From Jaenimonas drosophilae (lineage: Eukaryota > Euglenozoa > Kinetoplastea > Trypanosomatida > Trypanosomatidae), in assembly GCA_030849065.1 (NCBI GenBank), contig JASAON010001652.1, positions 1 to 64,000 of the forward strand: a stretch of DNA of 64,000 nucleotides. The letters are read 5' to 3'. Of this stretch, positions 25,312 to 35,205 are shown piece by piece (position 1 is the stretch's first letter; the number at the start of each line of letters is the position of its first letter). Made by a program: the position numbers and the translations under genes. The notes below the pieces were generated by a model. It ran no database searches, had not been told where the DNA came from, and saw only the letters and a program-made list of their open reading frames with translations.

Positions 25312-26820
25312 CTAGTATCCGGAATCGGCGTGGCTGCGCTCTGGTGAGAGGTTGTTCTTCGCCTGGCGGTTCTGCTCCAAGGCCGCACGCTGTCGCTCCA
25401 TGCGCTTCTGCCGACTCTTAAGTGCTGTGCTGTGGCGCAGCGAGAGAATCATGGGGCTTGGTGGGCGGTATGCCCCACCATTCTTCTGCATGAGGAAGTC
25501 ATCCTCATCGTCGCTATCGTCGTCCCCTCCCTTCTTCTTGGCGTTGCGGCTGCGACTGTTGGGGCGGCGTGAGAAGGCAGCCTTGCTGCTTCCCATCCAT
25601 CCGCTGCTTTGGCGACTCTGGCTGGGGTTGCCGGAGGCCGCAGACACGTTGGGGCGGCCACGTCCGCGTCCCCGCCCGCGACCACGACCACGCCCGTAGT
25701 GATTGCTGTTAAGCATCGGCAACTTTGTCGCACTGGGGCGGCGACGGGCGTTGGCGTCATCCATGATTCGCGCACGGCGCTGGAGTGCCTCCAGCTTCTC
25801 GGGAAATAGATACATCTGCAGGAGCTGAATGTGCTCCTCCTCATTGATGGGTGACCCCAGCAGTGGGTTGGCGGGGATAGCAGCGGTGGTGGTTGCTGGG
25901 GTAGACGCCGGGGGAACGCCAGGCGGCTGACCAGACACCCGTGAGGCGGGAGACATGGAGAAGGGGTCCTCGACGGGGGGAGGCCTGGGCACCATCTTTG
26001 GTGTCGTGTAGCTTGGGCCTGCCATCATCGCATGCGGAAGGCTGCTTGTCCGAGACGCCAACATACTGAGGAGGTTGTGGCGTCCGGCAACCGTCATGGG
26101 GGAGACCATGAGCGGAGAAGCGACATTGAGTGTGGAGAAGGAACAGAGGCTCCCCTTGCGCCTCATCGCAGCCCCGTCAATGGCCCACAGCTGGCAGAAG
26201 TCGGAGTAGCTGAGCTCACCCGTCTCATCCACATCCACCGTAGCAATCATCGCGTCGATGTCAATGGTGAGACCAAACTGACGCACCACCTCGCTAAGAA
26301 CCTGGGCGGCGATGTTGCCAGAGCCATCTTCCTGACCACCGAGCGCGACAAAGGCCTTGAGCGTGTCCGCATCGCTCCCTGGAACGCCTGGGGCCCCACT
26401 GCAGGCATCGGAGCTGTCCCCGCACGATGCGTTGATGAGGTTCTCCTTCTTGTAGAAGCGAAGATAGCGGCAGAAGCCAGCGAAGTTTACCTTGTTCCGA
26501 TTTGCCTGGAGCAGCATATCCATCTCTGCCTCACTGGGGTAGAAGCCTAGCTCGCCGAGGAGCACACGCAGCTCAAAGGTGTTTGTGATGCTCTCCTTGT
26601 CCCCCATGATGGAAGAGAAGGCGGCGCGAATGGTAGTGACCTCATCGAGGCTTAGCTCCGGAACGTGGGAGAGAGAGGCAGCCAGCAGACGTAGCCGCTC
26701 ACTGACAGGCTTCGCGGGGGCGCTATCGGTCGAGCAGAAGGTGTCGTTGCGCACTACACTCGGCAAATCATCCTCAGCGGAGCCACCAAAGGCAGCGGTG
26801 AAGTCCTCTTGTGGGTTCAT
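25312..26820 (-). CDS. EF-hand protein with RG-rich, basic C-terminus (502 aa)
   Basis: The N-terminal ~220 residues contain a calmodulin-like fold of paired EF-hand units (LSLDEVTTIRAAFSSIM ... YPSEAEMDMLL; DADTLKAFVALGG ... FGLTIDIDAMIATV). Only the last loop (DVDETGELSYSDF near 178-190) keeps calcium ligands, with Asp rather than Glu at position 12. The first loops are degenerate. The middle is Pro/Ala-rich. The C-terminal third has a GRGRGRGRGRGRGRP run near residue 376 and further Arg/Lys/Ser-rich sequence with an acidic patch (DDDSDDEDD). RG runs typically bind RNA or are methylated, so a Ca2+-responsive RNA-associated protein is conceivable, but this is inference. The start at 26820 (MNPQEDFTAAF) is preferred over a 79-codon extension that looks like UTR. 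Confidence 0.8.
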   Translation of the reverse strand: MNPQEDFTAAFGGSAEDDLPSVVRNDTFCSTDSAPAKPVSERLRLLAASLSHVPELSLDEVTTIRAAFSSIMGDKESITNTFELRVLLGELGFYPSEAEMDMLLQANRNKVNFAGFCRYLRFYKKENLINASCGDSSDACSGAPGVPGSDADTLKAFVALGGQEDGSGNIAAQVLSEVVRQFGLTIDIDAMIATVDVDETGELSYSDFCQLWAIDGAAMRRKGSLCSFSTLNVASPLMVSPMTVAGRHNLLSMLASRTSSLPHAMMAGPSYTTPKMVPRPPPVEDPFSMSPASRVSGQPPGVPPASTPATTTAAIPANPLLGSPINEEEHIQLLQMYLFPEKLEALQRRARIMDDANARRRPSATKLPMLNSNHYGRGRGRGRGRGRGRPNVSAASGNPSQSRQSSGWMGSSKAAFSRRPNSRSRNAKKKGGDDDSDDEDDFLMQKNGGAYRPPSPMILSLRHSTALKSRQKRMERQRAALEQNRQAKNNLSPERSHADSGY

Positions 26821-27240
26821 GCGTGAAGATATAGTTGGGTGAGGATGTACGTCCGTTCGATCAATGGATCGAATCGGAGGATATAAGAACGAAAAAGGGT
26901 GACGAACTGAGCGGACGGCAAACACGCAAGGCGATGCCGGGCCAGCTAACCTATCTAAACACAGGGGACTACACATGAGTGTGGATGAGTAGAGTGAAGT
27001 GGGAGATGATGATAAGGTTGTGACGATGAGCTTTGACACCCAGAGGACAGGCGACACACAAATCTATGCGGTGTTCCATCGAGACATCCCTCCAACCTGG
27101 TTTCAGGCCAGGACGGCAAATAAGCACAACGAAGCAAATCGAACTATAGCGGAGATACAAGATGCTCCGGATGGTGAGGAGTGCTGGGCACTGCTTGCGT
27201 GACGATGGCTCTGCGTAGTACCCTCGTATTCGTTTGAATA
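26821..27240. other. Intergenic spacer
   Basis: A 0.42-kb spacer between DDI1 and the EF-hand gene; nothing recognisable beyond presumed UTRs. Confidence 0.5.
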
Positions 27241-28572
27241 CTACTGTTCCAACTCATCGTAGAAGATAGTAGCCGCTTGTTCCACGTTCCATCCAGCTGC
27301 CTCCAGCAAGCCGCGAGCAATGCGTTCATTGCCAATGCCAGTGAGCTCCATCAGCTCACTCACGGCAAGGCGCTGGCTCTCGGTCACCACGTTATTTGAA
27401 GTCCCACTTGGCGTCGACGTGGCAGGGAGGGAAGCCATGGGATCGTGATGCGTGGCGGTGGACGGTTTGGGTTGCGGTGGTTGTTTCTTCTGGTGAGCAG
27501 TCGCACATGCCGCATCTCCACTACCAGTCTTGTCATCATCAGGTGGCATGGTAAAGTCTGAACTGAGCTTCGCGTAGTCTGGGAGATCTGCCTCCCCAAG
27601 GAACGAGACCGAGTGTGAGCCAAATTTCAGCGTGTTGTCGGATAAGTCCAGCACCATGGCATGGCGCTTGAGCTGATCCAGTCCAACAATGACGTCCATC
27701 TGTGGGTCCTCCAGCACATGAAAGGAAAAGGGCAGAAACTGTCCATCAATCTCAACCTCCGTCATGTGAATAATCCCCATGATCTTCTGCGTACCAACTC
27801 CCTTTGCCACTCCTTGTATACGGCGATCAATGAAGCGCTCTAAGTTGCACTTGGCGGCGGCGGCGGCACTCATGATGCTCACCTGCGCTCCCGAATCCAC
27901 AAAGGCCTTTATGGGGACCTTGTTGACCTTGCAGGAGATGTAGAGCATCGTGACCCTGGCAAAGGCCTCTGGGGTATATTCCATGGCGGCTGCCAGAGTA
28001 TTGTCAATCTCACGCTGCTGTATGGCCTCATAGAGCTTACGTTGAAGTTCCATTTCCTCAGAGGACATGAAGTAGTCATCCGCTGACTGCTGCTGGGTCT
28101 CACCAGGAGCCACAGCTGCAGCAGCCACTGCAGGTTGTAACGTGCCTGATGACGCGCGGCCTTGTCCAAACAGCGAGAGAAGTTGCTGTTCCACCTTCGA
28201 CTTGGGCACAGCGGGCTGGACTGAGGATGCTGAAGGGCGTTGCTGCAATGGAGATGTCTTTGATTCCTTTCGAAGCGGGGAGCCTTCTGGTGATGGCGCG
28301 GAGCTCGTCCGTTTGCGGCCCGGAAGCCCCACCGTCACCGGACCGCAGCCCTCATGAATGACATTGCCAACCGCCTGGTTGGCCTCCGTGAGCCCATACT
28401 CATCACTACCAACGCGCAAGACAAGCAGGTCAGAATCAACGTCGAGCTCCATGGAGGCCAGAATGAGGATGTTCTCGAGCATGTCATTCTCTGGGTCGAG
28501 GTCGTAGATGCTCTCAGCGAGGGACTTTCCGTCGGAATCCACCAACGTGACGTGGAACGGTCTGGTGGGCAT
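27241..28572 (-). CDS. DDI1: DDI1-type ubiquitin-shuttle aspartyl protease (443 aa)
   Basis: The domains appear in the canonical order. A ubiquitin-like N-terminus (FHVTLVDSDGKSLAESIYDL, about 1-80) is followed by a Ser/Pro/Gln linker. A retroviral-type aspartyl protease domain lies at about 205-325 with catalytic FVDSGAQVSIM (Asp-Ser-Gly, residue about 225), IMGIIHMTEVEI and VIVGLDQLKRH. A Gln/Pro/Thr linker and a C-terminal UBA domain (about 398-443; ELTGIGNERIARGLLEAAGWNVEQAA) complete it. DDI1 delivers ubiquitylated cargo to the proteasome and cleaves some substrates as a homodimer. All protease residues are intact, so it should be active. The ATG at 28572 is the first in frame. The full UBL-RVP-UBA arrangement matches the Leishmania type. 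Confidence 0.95.
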   Translation of the reverse strand: MPTRPFHVTLVDSDGKSLAESIYDLDPENDMLENILILASMELDVDSDLLVLRVGSDEYGLTEANQAVGNVIHEGCGPVTVGLPGRKRTSSAPSPEGSPLRKESKTSPLQQRPSASSVQPAVPKSKVEQQLLSLFGQGRASSGTLQPAVAAAAVAPGETQQQSADDYFMSSEEMELQRKLYEAIQQREIDNTLAAAMEYTPEAFARVTMLYISCKVNKVPIKAFVDSGAQVSIMSAAAAAKCNLERFIDRRIQGVAKGVGTQKIMGIIHMTEVEIDGQFLPFSFHVLEDPQMDVIVGLDQLKRHAMVLDLSDNTLKFGSHSVSFLGEADLPDYAKLSSDFTMPPDDDKTGSGDAACATAHQKKQPPQPKPSTATHHDPMASLPATSTPSGTSNNVVTESQRLAVSELMELTGIGNERIARGLLEAAGWNVEQAATIFYDELEQ

Positions 28573-28847
28573 GACGATGGATTAAGATGCACGCGCAGCA
28601 ACTGAAGATGGGTAAATGTGCGTATTCTTGTTTGTGCAGGGGGAGAAGAGGGTTAGGGTAACTTGTCCAGGTCGAGCTATCTGCTGCGCGCCAGCCACGT
28701 CAGAGGAGACATAGAAGAACAGATGAAGAGAACGTGGTGATGAGGTAGATTCAAGATGCTCCACACGACTTCTCTGCCCACATGGTGTGTTTGAAATGAT
28801 ATGCAGCCTCAGTACGAATTTGGGGGTGATTGCATCTGTGCCACGCC

Positions 28848-31800
28848 CTACCCTTGTGTGGCAGCAGCGCGAGGTGAGAGTATAGCGGGTGGAAGTGACT
28901 GCACCCCACCTGCCAAGACCGATACATGCGCGATGCCCATGCCTTGAAGTTCAACCGCCAGAGCCGATGCGGCGCAGCTTGCAGCCCATCCACGGACAGA
29001 TACGGGAGATGATGCGTCCACCAGCACCACGTGAGGGATTCGCTCTTGTCCCTGGTCCGAATTACGAGAACAGCCATGGTTGGAGCTGCAGTACATCTCA
29101 TGGGGAGCCAACACCGCTGCATGGGGCCGCGTGATGAGTTGGCTCACCTCTACCGCAATCACACCTACGCGCGTCGGTTCCCCTGCGGGGCGTTCACATG
29201 CGGCGTCGGTGAGCTTGGGTGAGTCCGATGGCTCAGTTCCCACACTGGGAAGGGGGCTGGTCATTGGTAGACGAAAGGCACCGCGAATCTTGAGTGTGCG
29301 CGCGGAATCTGGCACGGACTCAGTGGCAGAGTCTGCAACAGGACCACTAGAAGCAGCTCCAATGGATGTTGCCTCGTCGTCATTTGGTCGGAGATCAATC
29401 AGGTAAATGCCTCCACGTGCCCACCGTCGACGTCGGTCTGCTTCCTCCTCCACGACAGTGGCCTTGGTGGTTCGTGCTCTCCAACACGGGCAGCATCCCC
29501 ATTCCAGGACATCCGCCAACACCCCGGTATCCAAGACGGCGACGGGTACCCCCTCCGCCAGATGTCCAGACGTCTCATTCAGAATAGGCGTGCAGTCTAG
29601 CAGCCTCTGTGCCAAACCACACACCTCACCAACATCAATGGAGCGATGACCACCCAAGATGGACAAGGCGGAGGCCAAATCACGACAGTCAAGCAGCTTC
29701 GAGCGATGCTGCTCCACCATGGCAGCGGCGACACAAATGAGGCAGTGCTCCCGTTGAGTTCCTGCTGCGTAGGCGAGTATGAAGTCCCACAGCAGCGAGG
29801 CCTTCTCAATGGGCAGGGCGTGACTGAAAACAGTCAGAAACCAGCTGATGGCGAACAACTCCGTTGTGCAGCCGAGGCTGTCAAAAAGGTGCTTGGCGAA
29901 GGAGGGGTCGCTGTAGCGAAGAAGTAGCGCAAGGTGCCTCAGGCGTGTCTTCATGTCTGCCGCAGAGCAAGAGGGGGTGGTAGGAACTCCACTCACACAC
30001 CGTGCCGAGCTCTGCCACTTGTCAGGGGAAAGAGACGCCCGCTCGTGGTCACCTTCGCTCCCATCACGATGAGCGACGTACTGCCGAATCATGGCTCGGA
30101 GCTGCGGAAGCAGCGTGGCATCCTCTGTCGCCTCGTTGGCGGCGAGGAGAACGGCCGCCACGCTGTCCATTCCTTGCCAGTAGCCAACCTGAGGGTTCTG
30201 ACACACCCACATCTTGAGCAGGCAGCGAAGGCGTTCCTGGCCTTCTGCACTGTGCAGCAACGGGTGGTTTTGATGGCAGCGCGGAAGATCCACCGCCAAC
30301 TGCCGATCCAGGTCGTGGGGCTCAGCTGCCAGAGGGGCAAGAGCCGCATACTGCTGCTCCCGCGTCCAAATGTTGGGGACCTCCAATAGCACCGACCACA
30401 CCTCTCCACGAAGGATGGCGGGGATGGGCACGAGGGCCTCTCCACGGGCTGTGTGAAGACGGCGAAGAAAACGACGCAACACGGCTGCACATTGGGCAGG
30501 ATGCTGCCGATCAAGGCGCCACAACACCTCTCTGAGACGCATCACAGCGTGGCTCTCCCCGGCTACGTCCCCATCGTAGGGGGATACTACTGATGCTGCG
30601 GCTCGGTGGAGTGACGGGAGCTCCGCCACATGAGCAGCCACTCGACGTTGAAGGCTCTCCGAGGTGGCCGAAACAAGAACATCTTCTCGAAGTCGCTGCT
30701 CAACCTCCTGCATGGTGGAGCGCATACGCCGGAGGTCATCCCCAATCAGCGTGTGCAGAGCACCATAGGAAGGTCCTTCGAGGATGGACGCGGACGAATG
30801 CAGAGCAGGGACCTCATGAAGCAGGACTTGCGTGCTGTGCGCGATGGCCCGATGAAGGTCACTGGCGCTCAGAAAGACATGCTGATTGAGATGTCTGGCC
30901 TGGCCAAGGAAAGCCCCGGAGGAGGGCTGCGTTTGACCAAGTAGCGCTCGAAGGAAAGGGTGACGTAGGCCCTCCGACCAGCAAGCTGGCCGAGGTCCAA
31001 GTGAAGGAATGGTGGGGCTGTGACCAGCTTCCGAGGGTTCCTGTGTGAGACCACTCGCCAGTAGGTGCAAACGCTGGAGAAAGCGCATTCCCTGCACAAC
31101 CGACGTAGATCGGTACCGATTGCCCATCTCTGCAGAAAATGCCTGAGAAGTCATCTGGTCGTACGCATCCAGGAGCACAGCCATGGAACGATGACTGCCA
31201 GACTCGTTCGTGTTGGTCCTTGCGCTGACATGTGCCCTTGGCACAAGGGTGGCTGACTGCAGGGTACGCACAAGTCCATTGGCGCGGCGTTTCCAGTAGC
31301 TGGTTGCTACGTGCGCACCATCACCTCCCGTGTCATCGCGACGGAAGAGCGGACGTGGCAAGTTGGTTGTGCCCTCACAGGATGAGATGCAATGGAGGGA
31401 TGAGTCGCCGTCTGACATGTCCGCCACTCCACGGGAATCGATGGAGGAGCAGACGGCGCCGCGGCTCTCACTATGCCGCGCCACAAAGCCTTCCCAACGT
31501 TCCCTACGTGTCCAGCGAAGTCCTGTTGTCACGAGTTCTTGGACCACTTCCGAAACAAAATGACTGCCAAACTGAGCACGTAGATGGACCCACCACTCCA
31601 CGGCTAGCCGTTGCGGAGATGGTGACGTGGGTGGTGGCTCTTCCATCGCGACCGTCCCTGCAGGATCACAGATGCCAAAGTGATAGAGCGTGGCGTACAT
31701 GAAGGTCTGGGCCGCCACCTCAGTCACCCCATGCTCTATCGTCAGCGCGTGCATCACATCCGCGTACACCGAGCTGGTCACCGACACATGGGTCGAGGAG

Positions 31801-33080
31801 GCACTGGTGCTCGCAGCGGGATTGTCCTCTGCGGAGGCGAGGTGGCAGTGGTCACTGCGCCAGGGTGAAAACTGCGCCAAGGCCAGTTCAAGCACCACCA
31901 CCGCAGCATTCCACCAGTCATCGGAAAAGGTGTGTGGTGGCTGGGCCCATGATGCGTCACCACCGCCGCAACTGAAACTCTGTGCTCTGCGCCACGCTTC
32001 ATAGATTTCAGGAGCGGTGTAGGGAACTGCTGGGGTGTTGTTGTCGCTCTCAAAGAGCGGCGTGGTCTCGACATGGGTTGATGTAAATGTGGGCACCTGG
32101 TGATGGCCAAAGGGACTCGTCCCTGCGGATGTGGTGGGACTGGCAGGCCCGCGCGTAGGTGCAGTAGCGGTGAATGAATCGTTGACCGTCGTCATTCCCC
32201 CTCCATAGCCCGCGTCGCCTTCTGCAGCTGCCCACTCCACGCGAAGTGATGACCACAGGTTGTTGAGGGGGTCACGCAGGGCAAAGTGCCGCGACTCCGT
32301 GATGCCCAAGTCAGAGGCCTTGAAGGGCCCGAATCCCCGACAGTCATCGGGGGAGTCGTAGGCGTGTGTGGGGCCGCTCTGTGTGTGGTGGTAGCGATGA
32401 ATGAGATAGCGTCGATAGTGCTCCTTCGCGGTTGGGGAGGCACTCGCGGATGGGGGAAGTACCACGCGCTGAGGAGGTACCCGTGATGGGCCACCACGAC
32501 CTGCCGCACTACTGGAGCAGCTCCCGGTGGACGAGAGCGGGGGTAATGCCTTCACCCCATGAATGTGCTGGTAGAAGCCCCACAAACGATCACGTTCGCG
32601 CCATGCTGCGCCGAGAAGCGCGTTGAGTTCCACCCACAACTGAGTGATCATGGAGGCTGGTGGAGGGATGTGGACTGGCCCCCCGCGATAGCGTTGCAGT
32701 CGTTGGTCGAGGTTGAGTGACACGTCCTCCTGCACAAACAGCCAAAGGTCTCTTCTTCGAAGCACCTCCAACGGAGTGCAGAGATGTCGGGCAAGTGTGG
32801 CCCAGTCCTCGCGCCGGGCGGCCTCCGTAGTGGTGGCGGGGTCTAGCGGATCATTGAGGCTCACCGGTTGCTCATCCTTCCCACCGTGCTGCTCCAACGC
32901 GTCACGAAGGTCAGAGAGACATTGCTGGACAAACTGCCAGACCCACTCCTCACCAGGTGTGACTGTGTAGCGCAGGGGAAGAGTGGTCCGGGTGCTGCGC
33001 CAAGAAAAGCCTAATCCCCTCACTCTACTGGTGGCTGTGTGTTCAGGTGGCACCTGTTGTGGTTGGAAGTCGTTAGTCAT
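28848..33080 (-). CDS. TBCK: TBCK-type protein: kinase-like, TBC and rhodanese domains (1410 aa)
   Basis: Three domains are visible. The N-terminal ~420 residues are protein-kinase-like, with a DFG-equivalent DLG (FKASDLGI near 257), an APE motif (YTAPEIYEAW near 355) and a subdomain-IX-like DDWWNAAVVVLELAL near 389. No convincing glycine loop or HRD is seen, so it is a probable pseudokinase. After a long low-complexity spacer the TBC domain lies at about 890-1180 (RGEVWSVLL; AVDLPRCHQNHPLL near 933; YWQGMDSVAA near 967; ELFAISWFLTVFSHALP). The IxxDxPRCHQ variant is the TBCK signature, and both the arginine and glutamine fingers are kept. A rhodanese fold follows at about 1220-1400 (GGIYLIDLRP; VVLVDASSP; VSVLAGGVQ) without an active-site Cys. 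In animals TBCK is a core subunit of the early-endosomal, mRNA-carrying FERRY complex. The ATG at 33080 is first in frame. Confidence 0.88.
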   Translation of the reverse strand: MTNDFQPQQVPPEHTATSRVRGLGFSWRSTRTTLPLRYTVTPGEEWVWQFVQQCLSDLRDALEQHGGKDEQPVSLNDPLDPATTTEAARREDWATLARHLCTPLEVLRRRDLWLFVQEDVSLNLDQRLQRYRGGPVHIPPPASMITQLWVELNALLGAAWRERDRLWGFYQHIHGVKALPPLSSTGSCSSSAAGRGGPSRVPPQRVVLPPSASASPTAKEHYRRYLIHRYHHTQSGPTHAYDSPDDCRGFGPFKASDLGITESRHFALRDPLNNLWSSLRVEWAAAEGDAGYGGGMTTVNDSFTATAPTRGPASPTTSAGTSPFGHHQVPTFTSTHVETTPLFESDNNTPAVPYTAPEIYEAWRRAQSFSCGGGDASWAQPPHTFSDDWWNAAVVVLELALAQFSPWRSDHCHLASAEDNPAASTSASSTHVSVTSSVYADVMHALTIEHGVTEVAAQTFMYATLYHFGICDPAGTVAMEEPPPTSPSPQRLAVEWWVHLRAQFGSHFVSEVVQELVTTGLRWTRRERWEGFVARHSESRGAVCSSIDSRGVADMSDGDSSLHCISSCEGTTNLPRPLFRRDDTGGDGAHVATSYWKRRANGLVRTLQSATLVPRAHVSARTNTNESGSHRSMAVLLDAYDQMTSQAFSAEMGNRYRSTSVVQGMRFLQRLHLLASGLTQEPSEAGHSPTIPSLGPRPACWSEGLRHPFLRALLGQTQPSSGAFLGQARHLNQHVFLSASDLHRAIAHSTQVLLHEVPALHSSASILEGPSYGALHTLIGDDLRRMRSTMQEVEQRLREDVLVSATSESLQRRVAAHVAELPSLHRAAASVVSPYDGDVAGESHAVMRLREVLWRLDRQHPAQCAAVLRRFLRRLHTARGEALVPIPAILRGEVWSVLLEVPNIWTREQQYAALAPLAAEPHDLDRQLAVDLPRCHQNHPLLHSAEGQERLRCLLKMWVCQNPQVGYWQGMDSVAAVLLAANEATEDATLLPQLRAMIRQYVAHRDGSEGDHERASLSPDKWQSSARCVSGVPTTPSCSAADMKTRLRHLALLLRYSDPSFAKHLFDSLGCTTELFAISWFLTVFSHALPIEKASLLWDFILAYAAGTQREHCLICVAAAMVEQHRSKLLDCRDLASALSILGGHRSIDVGEVCGLAQRLLDCTPILNETSGHLAEGVPVAVLDTGVLADVLEWGCCPCWRARTTKATVVEEEADRRRRWARGGIYLIDLRPNDDEATSIGAASSGPVADSATESVPDSARTLKIRGAFRLPMTSPLPSVGTEPSDSPKLTDAACERPAGEPTRVGVIAVEVSQLITRPHAAVLAPHEMYCSSNHGCSRNSDQGQERIPHVVLVDASSPVSVRGWAASCAASALAVELQGMGIAHVSVLAGGVQSLPPAILSPRAAATQG

Positions 33081-33341
33081 GGACGAAGTGCCTGACGCTC
33101 AATCAACGAAATATGTTGGAAGGTTGAAATTGAAGTGTACGAAAAAAAGGAGTTGTCACGTACTCCCTCTTGTTGTAGCACTTCACTACAATGAACGATT
33201 CCTGCTGTGAGGAGGAAGTGATGATGTAAGAGGTGGGCATCAAATGAAAGAATGGATGTGTGAATGGAAGTCAGCCATCTCACCGACAGTGGCCACTCTT
33301 ACAAGCGCCACTAACAGCGGGGTCAGAATGAATGTGGAGAT

Positions 33342-34745
33342 TTAGGCAGCAGCTGGGGCTGCTTCATCAGCAGCTTCCACGGAGGTCGTCTGTGTGACTT
33401 TGGCCCACCGGCCTCGGACGAGCTCTTGCGATGCGAGGTAGGCATTGCGTATCATGTGCTGGCGAAAGGTGAGTGGAGTATTCAGTACCAACTCATCCAC
33501 CTCCTTCAGGAAGTCCTTCACTGCATCCTTCGCAAGGAGCAGAACCACGTCGTCCTGGCTAATCTCACCATTCAGAATTGGCTCCCGGCCCACTTTTGAC
33601 AGGACGTTATTGAGGCGTCCGTCGCTGACGTAGTTGAGGAGGAGATTGTTCGCACTGGCCTCCACCTCTGGCATCATGGAATCTGCAATGGTAGTGACGG
33701 AGCCCTTCACGCGGCGCAATGCGCCAGCACGAACGGTGTCCAGGAAGGTCTCCTTGAGTTCCTTTTGCTTCCCTGGGTGCTTAAGCTCCATGAAGCTCGA
33801 GCATCGAAGTTTGATGATGGTTGAGACGTTGTGCCGCTCCACCTTTGGATCACCACGGCGGACGTGACGAATCACGACGCCCTCCGCGAGGTTCCCCTCA
33901 AGTGGATAGTTGCCGAGGCCAAGAAGTGCGGGAAGAGGGGTGTGAAAGTTTTCCACGTCAAAGGCCAAGCACTGATCAAGTGTCCCTCGCACAAGGGGCT
34001 TGGCGTAGAGGAGGTTCGGAACCTTCGCGCAGAGCTCGGCGAACTCATCGTAGCCCAAAATGACGAAGTCCGACTCTGACCCGGAGACGGAGTAGCGAAT
34101 GTCAAAGGCATAAAAGTGCAGTTCAGGGCTGTATTGAGGGAAGGGCTCCGTCTGGATCTCCACACCAGAGATGGGGAAGCGCTTCCCATTGGGCAGCGAA
34201 CACCACTTGGTGCTCTTAGGGACAAGTGGGTGCTCGTAGCGAGCACCAAACAGCTCTCCGTGGAGGATCACTCGTCCCAGACGGCCAGCAATGTCGTAAC
34301 GCTGCTTCAGCAAGTGTGTGAGAACGTGGATCTGCTCTGAGAAGGTGTCGTTGAGCACGTGGTAGCCAAAGAAGTTTTCGTTGGGATCCATCAATCCACT
34401 ACGTTTGGCATAGCGGACCTCACGCTCATCCAGAAGATAGATGCCAAAGTTTGTGCCATGCACCTTCTCCAATGCCACCCAGTCCATCTCTCCCAAGCCA
34501 CTTCGGCGAATCGCATCGATTCGGGATTCACTCGGCAGCTCAATCTCCACGTACGCGGAGAAGTCCTCTTGGTTGCGAGGCAGTGGATGAAAAGACGCTC
34601 GCTGCAGCCAACATACTCCACGAGAAAGTGCATGTGGGGCACAGATTGACCGGCGTACATGGGAAAAGCTTCCCAAAGGTCTGCAGACACGGTGTACGGC
34701 CGCTGTGCCGGAGCGACATAGCCAAAACTTTGCACCAGCAGACAT
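33342..34745 (-). CDS. REL1: Kinetoplast RNA-editing ligase 1 (467 aa)
   Basis: This is the mitochondrial editosome ligase that reseals mRNA after U-deletion editing, via ligase-AMP and RNA-AMP intermediates. Nucleotidyltransferase motif I is EKVHGTNFGIYL with the adenylated Lys at residue 94. Downstream hallmarks of trypanosomatid REL1 are RSGLMDPNENFFGYH, LHGELFGARYEHP, EGVVIRHVRRGDP (motif IV) and TIIKLRCSSFMELK (motif V). The helical C-terminal ~130 residues are the part that binds the OB-fold partner KREPA2. An Arg/Ala-rich presequence precedes the catalytic domain at about residue 60, fitting mitochondrial import. The open frame runs eight codons further upstream but starts with GTG; the ATG at 34745 gives 467 residues, close to the T. 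brucei enzyme. Recognition is very secure and distinguishes it from REL2. Confidence 0.97.
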   Translation of the reverse strand: MSAGAKFWLCRSGTAAVHRVCRPLGSFSHVRRSICAPHALSRGVCWLQRASFHPLPRNQEDFSAYVEIELPSESRIDAIRRSGLGEMDWVALEKVHGTNFGIYLLDEREVRYAKRSGLMDPNENFFGYHVLNDTFSEQIHVLTHLLKQRYDIAGRLGRVILHGELFGARYEHPLVPKSTKWCSLPNGKRFPISGVEIQTEPFPQYSPELHFYAFDIRYSVSGSESDFVILGYDEFAELCAKVPNLLYAKPLVRGTLDQCLAFDVENFHTPLPALLGLGNYPLEGNLAEGVVIRHVRRGDPKVERHNVSTIIKLRCSSFMELKHPGKQKELKETFLDTVRAGALRRVKGSVTTIADSMMPEVEASANNLLLNYVSDGRLNNVLSKVGREPILNGEISQDDVVLLLAKDAVKDFLKEVDELVLNTPLTFRQHMIRNAYLASQELVRGRWAKVTQTTSVEAADEAAPAAA

Positions 34746-35205
34746 TCGGCAGAGGCACGCACGACGCACTGATAATGATGATGATTACAGTACGACCTTC
34801 CTAAGTTGGTGGATGAAAATGAATACCACGAACAATCCAAAGAGAGAAGCAAGAGAGTATATCACCAGGCACACACACCCACATATTCAAACTGTGAACT
34901 CTCTCAAAGCTAGCATGAAACGCAATGCGAACCAAGTTGATGTGCAACGTGGCGCACGTTCGAAGACATCCATTTTTTCTTTTGTCAACGTGCATCAGTG
35001 AGAAACGGATTGATGACCTCGCCACTGTGCCTCACTTCACGGGTAGTCAGCTCCGGAAGTCATTGTGTGCGTGTGGATAAGAGGGGAGGGAAGTGAAAGA
35101 AGCAAGGAGGTGCAATGCGCAGGAGCGAGGGAATGGTGATGACGCGGCAATAGGGTGAGACCGTCTCACCACTTGTACTGCGTTGTGCAAGATGTTGCTT
35201 GGTGG
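34746..35205. other. Intergenic spacer
   Basis: A 0.46-kb spacer upstream of REL1; no gene seen. Confidence 0.5.

Noticed and set aside
34955..34985. GTTCGAAG followed by a T-run, resembling a Pol III B box and terminator
   Set aside because: No cloverleaf, A box or paired T-arm can be formed around it.
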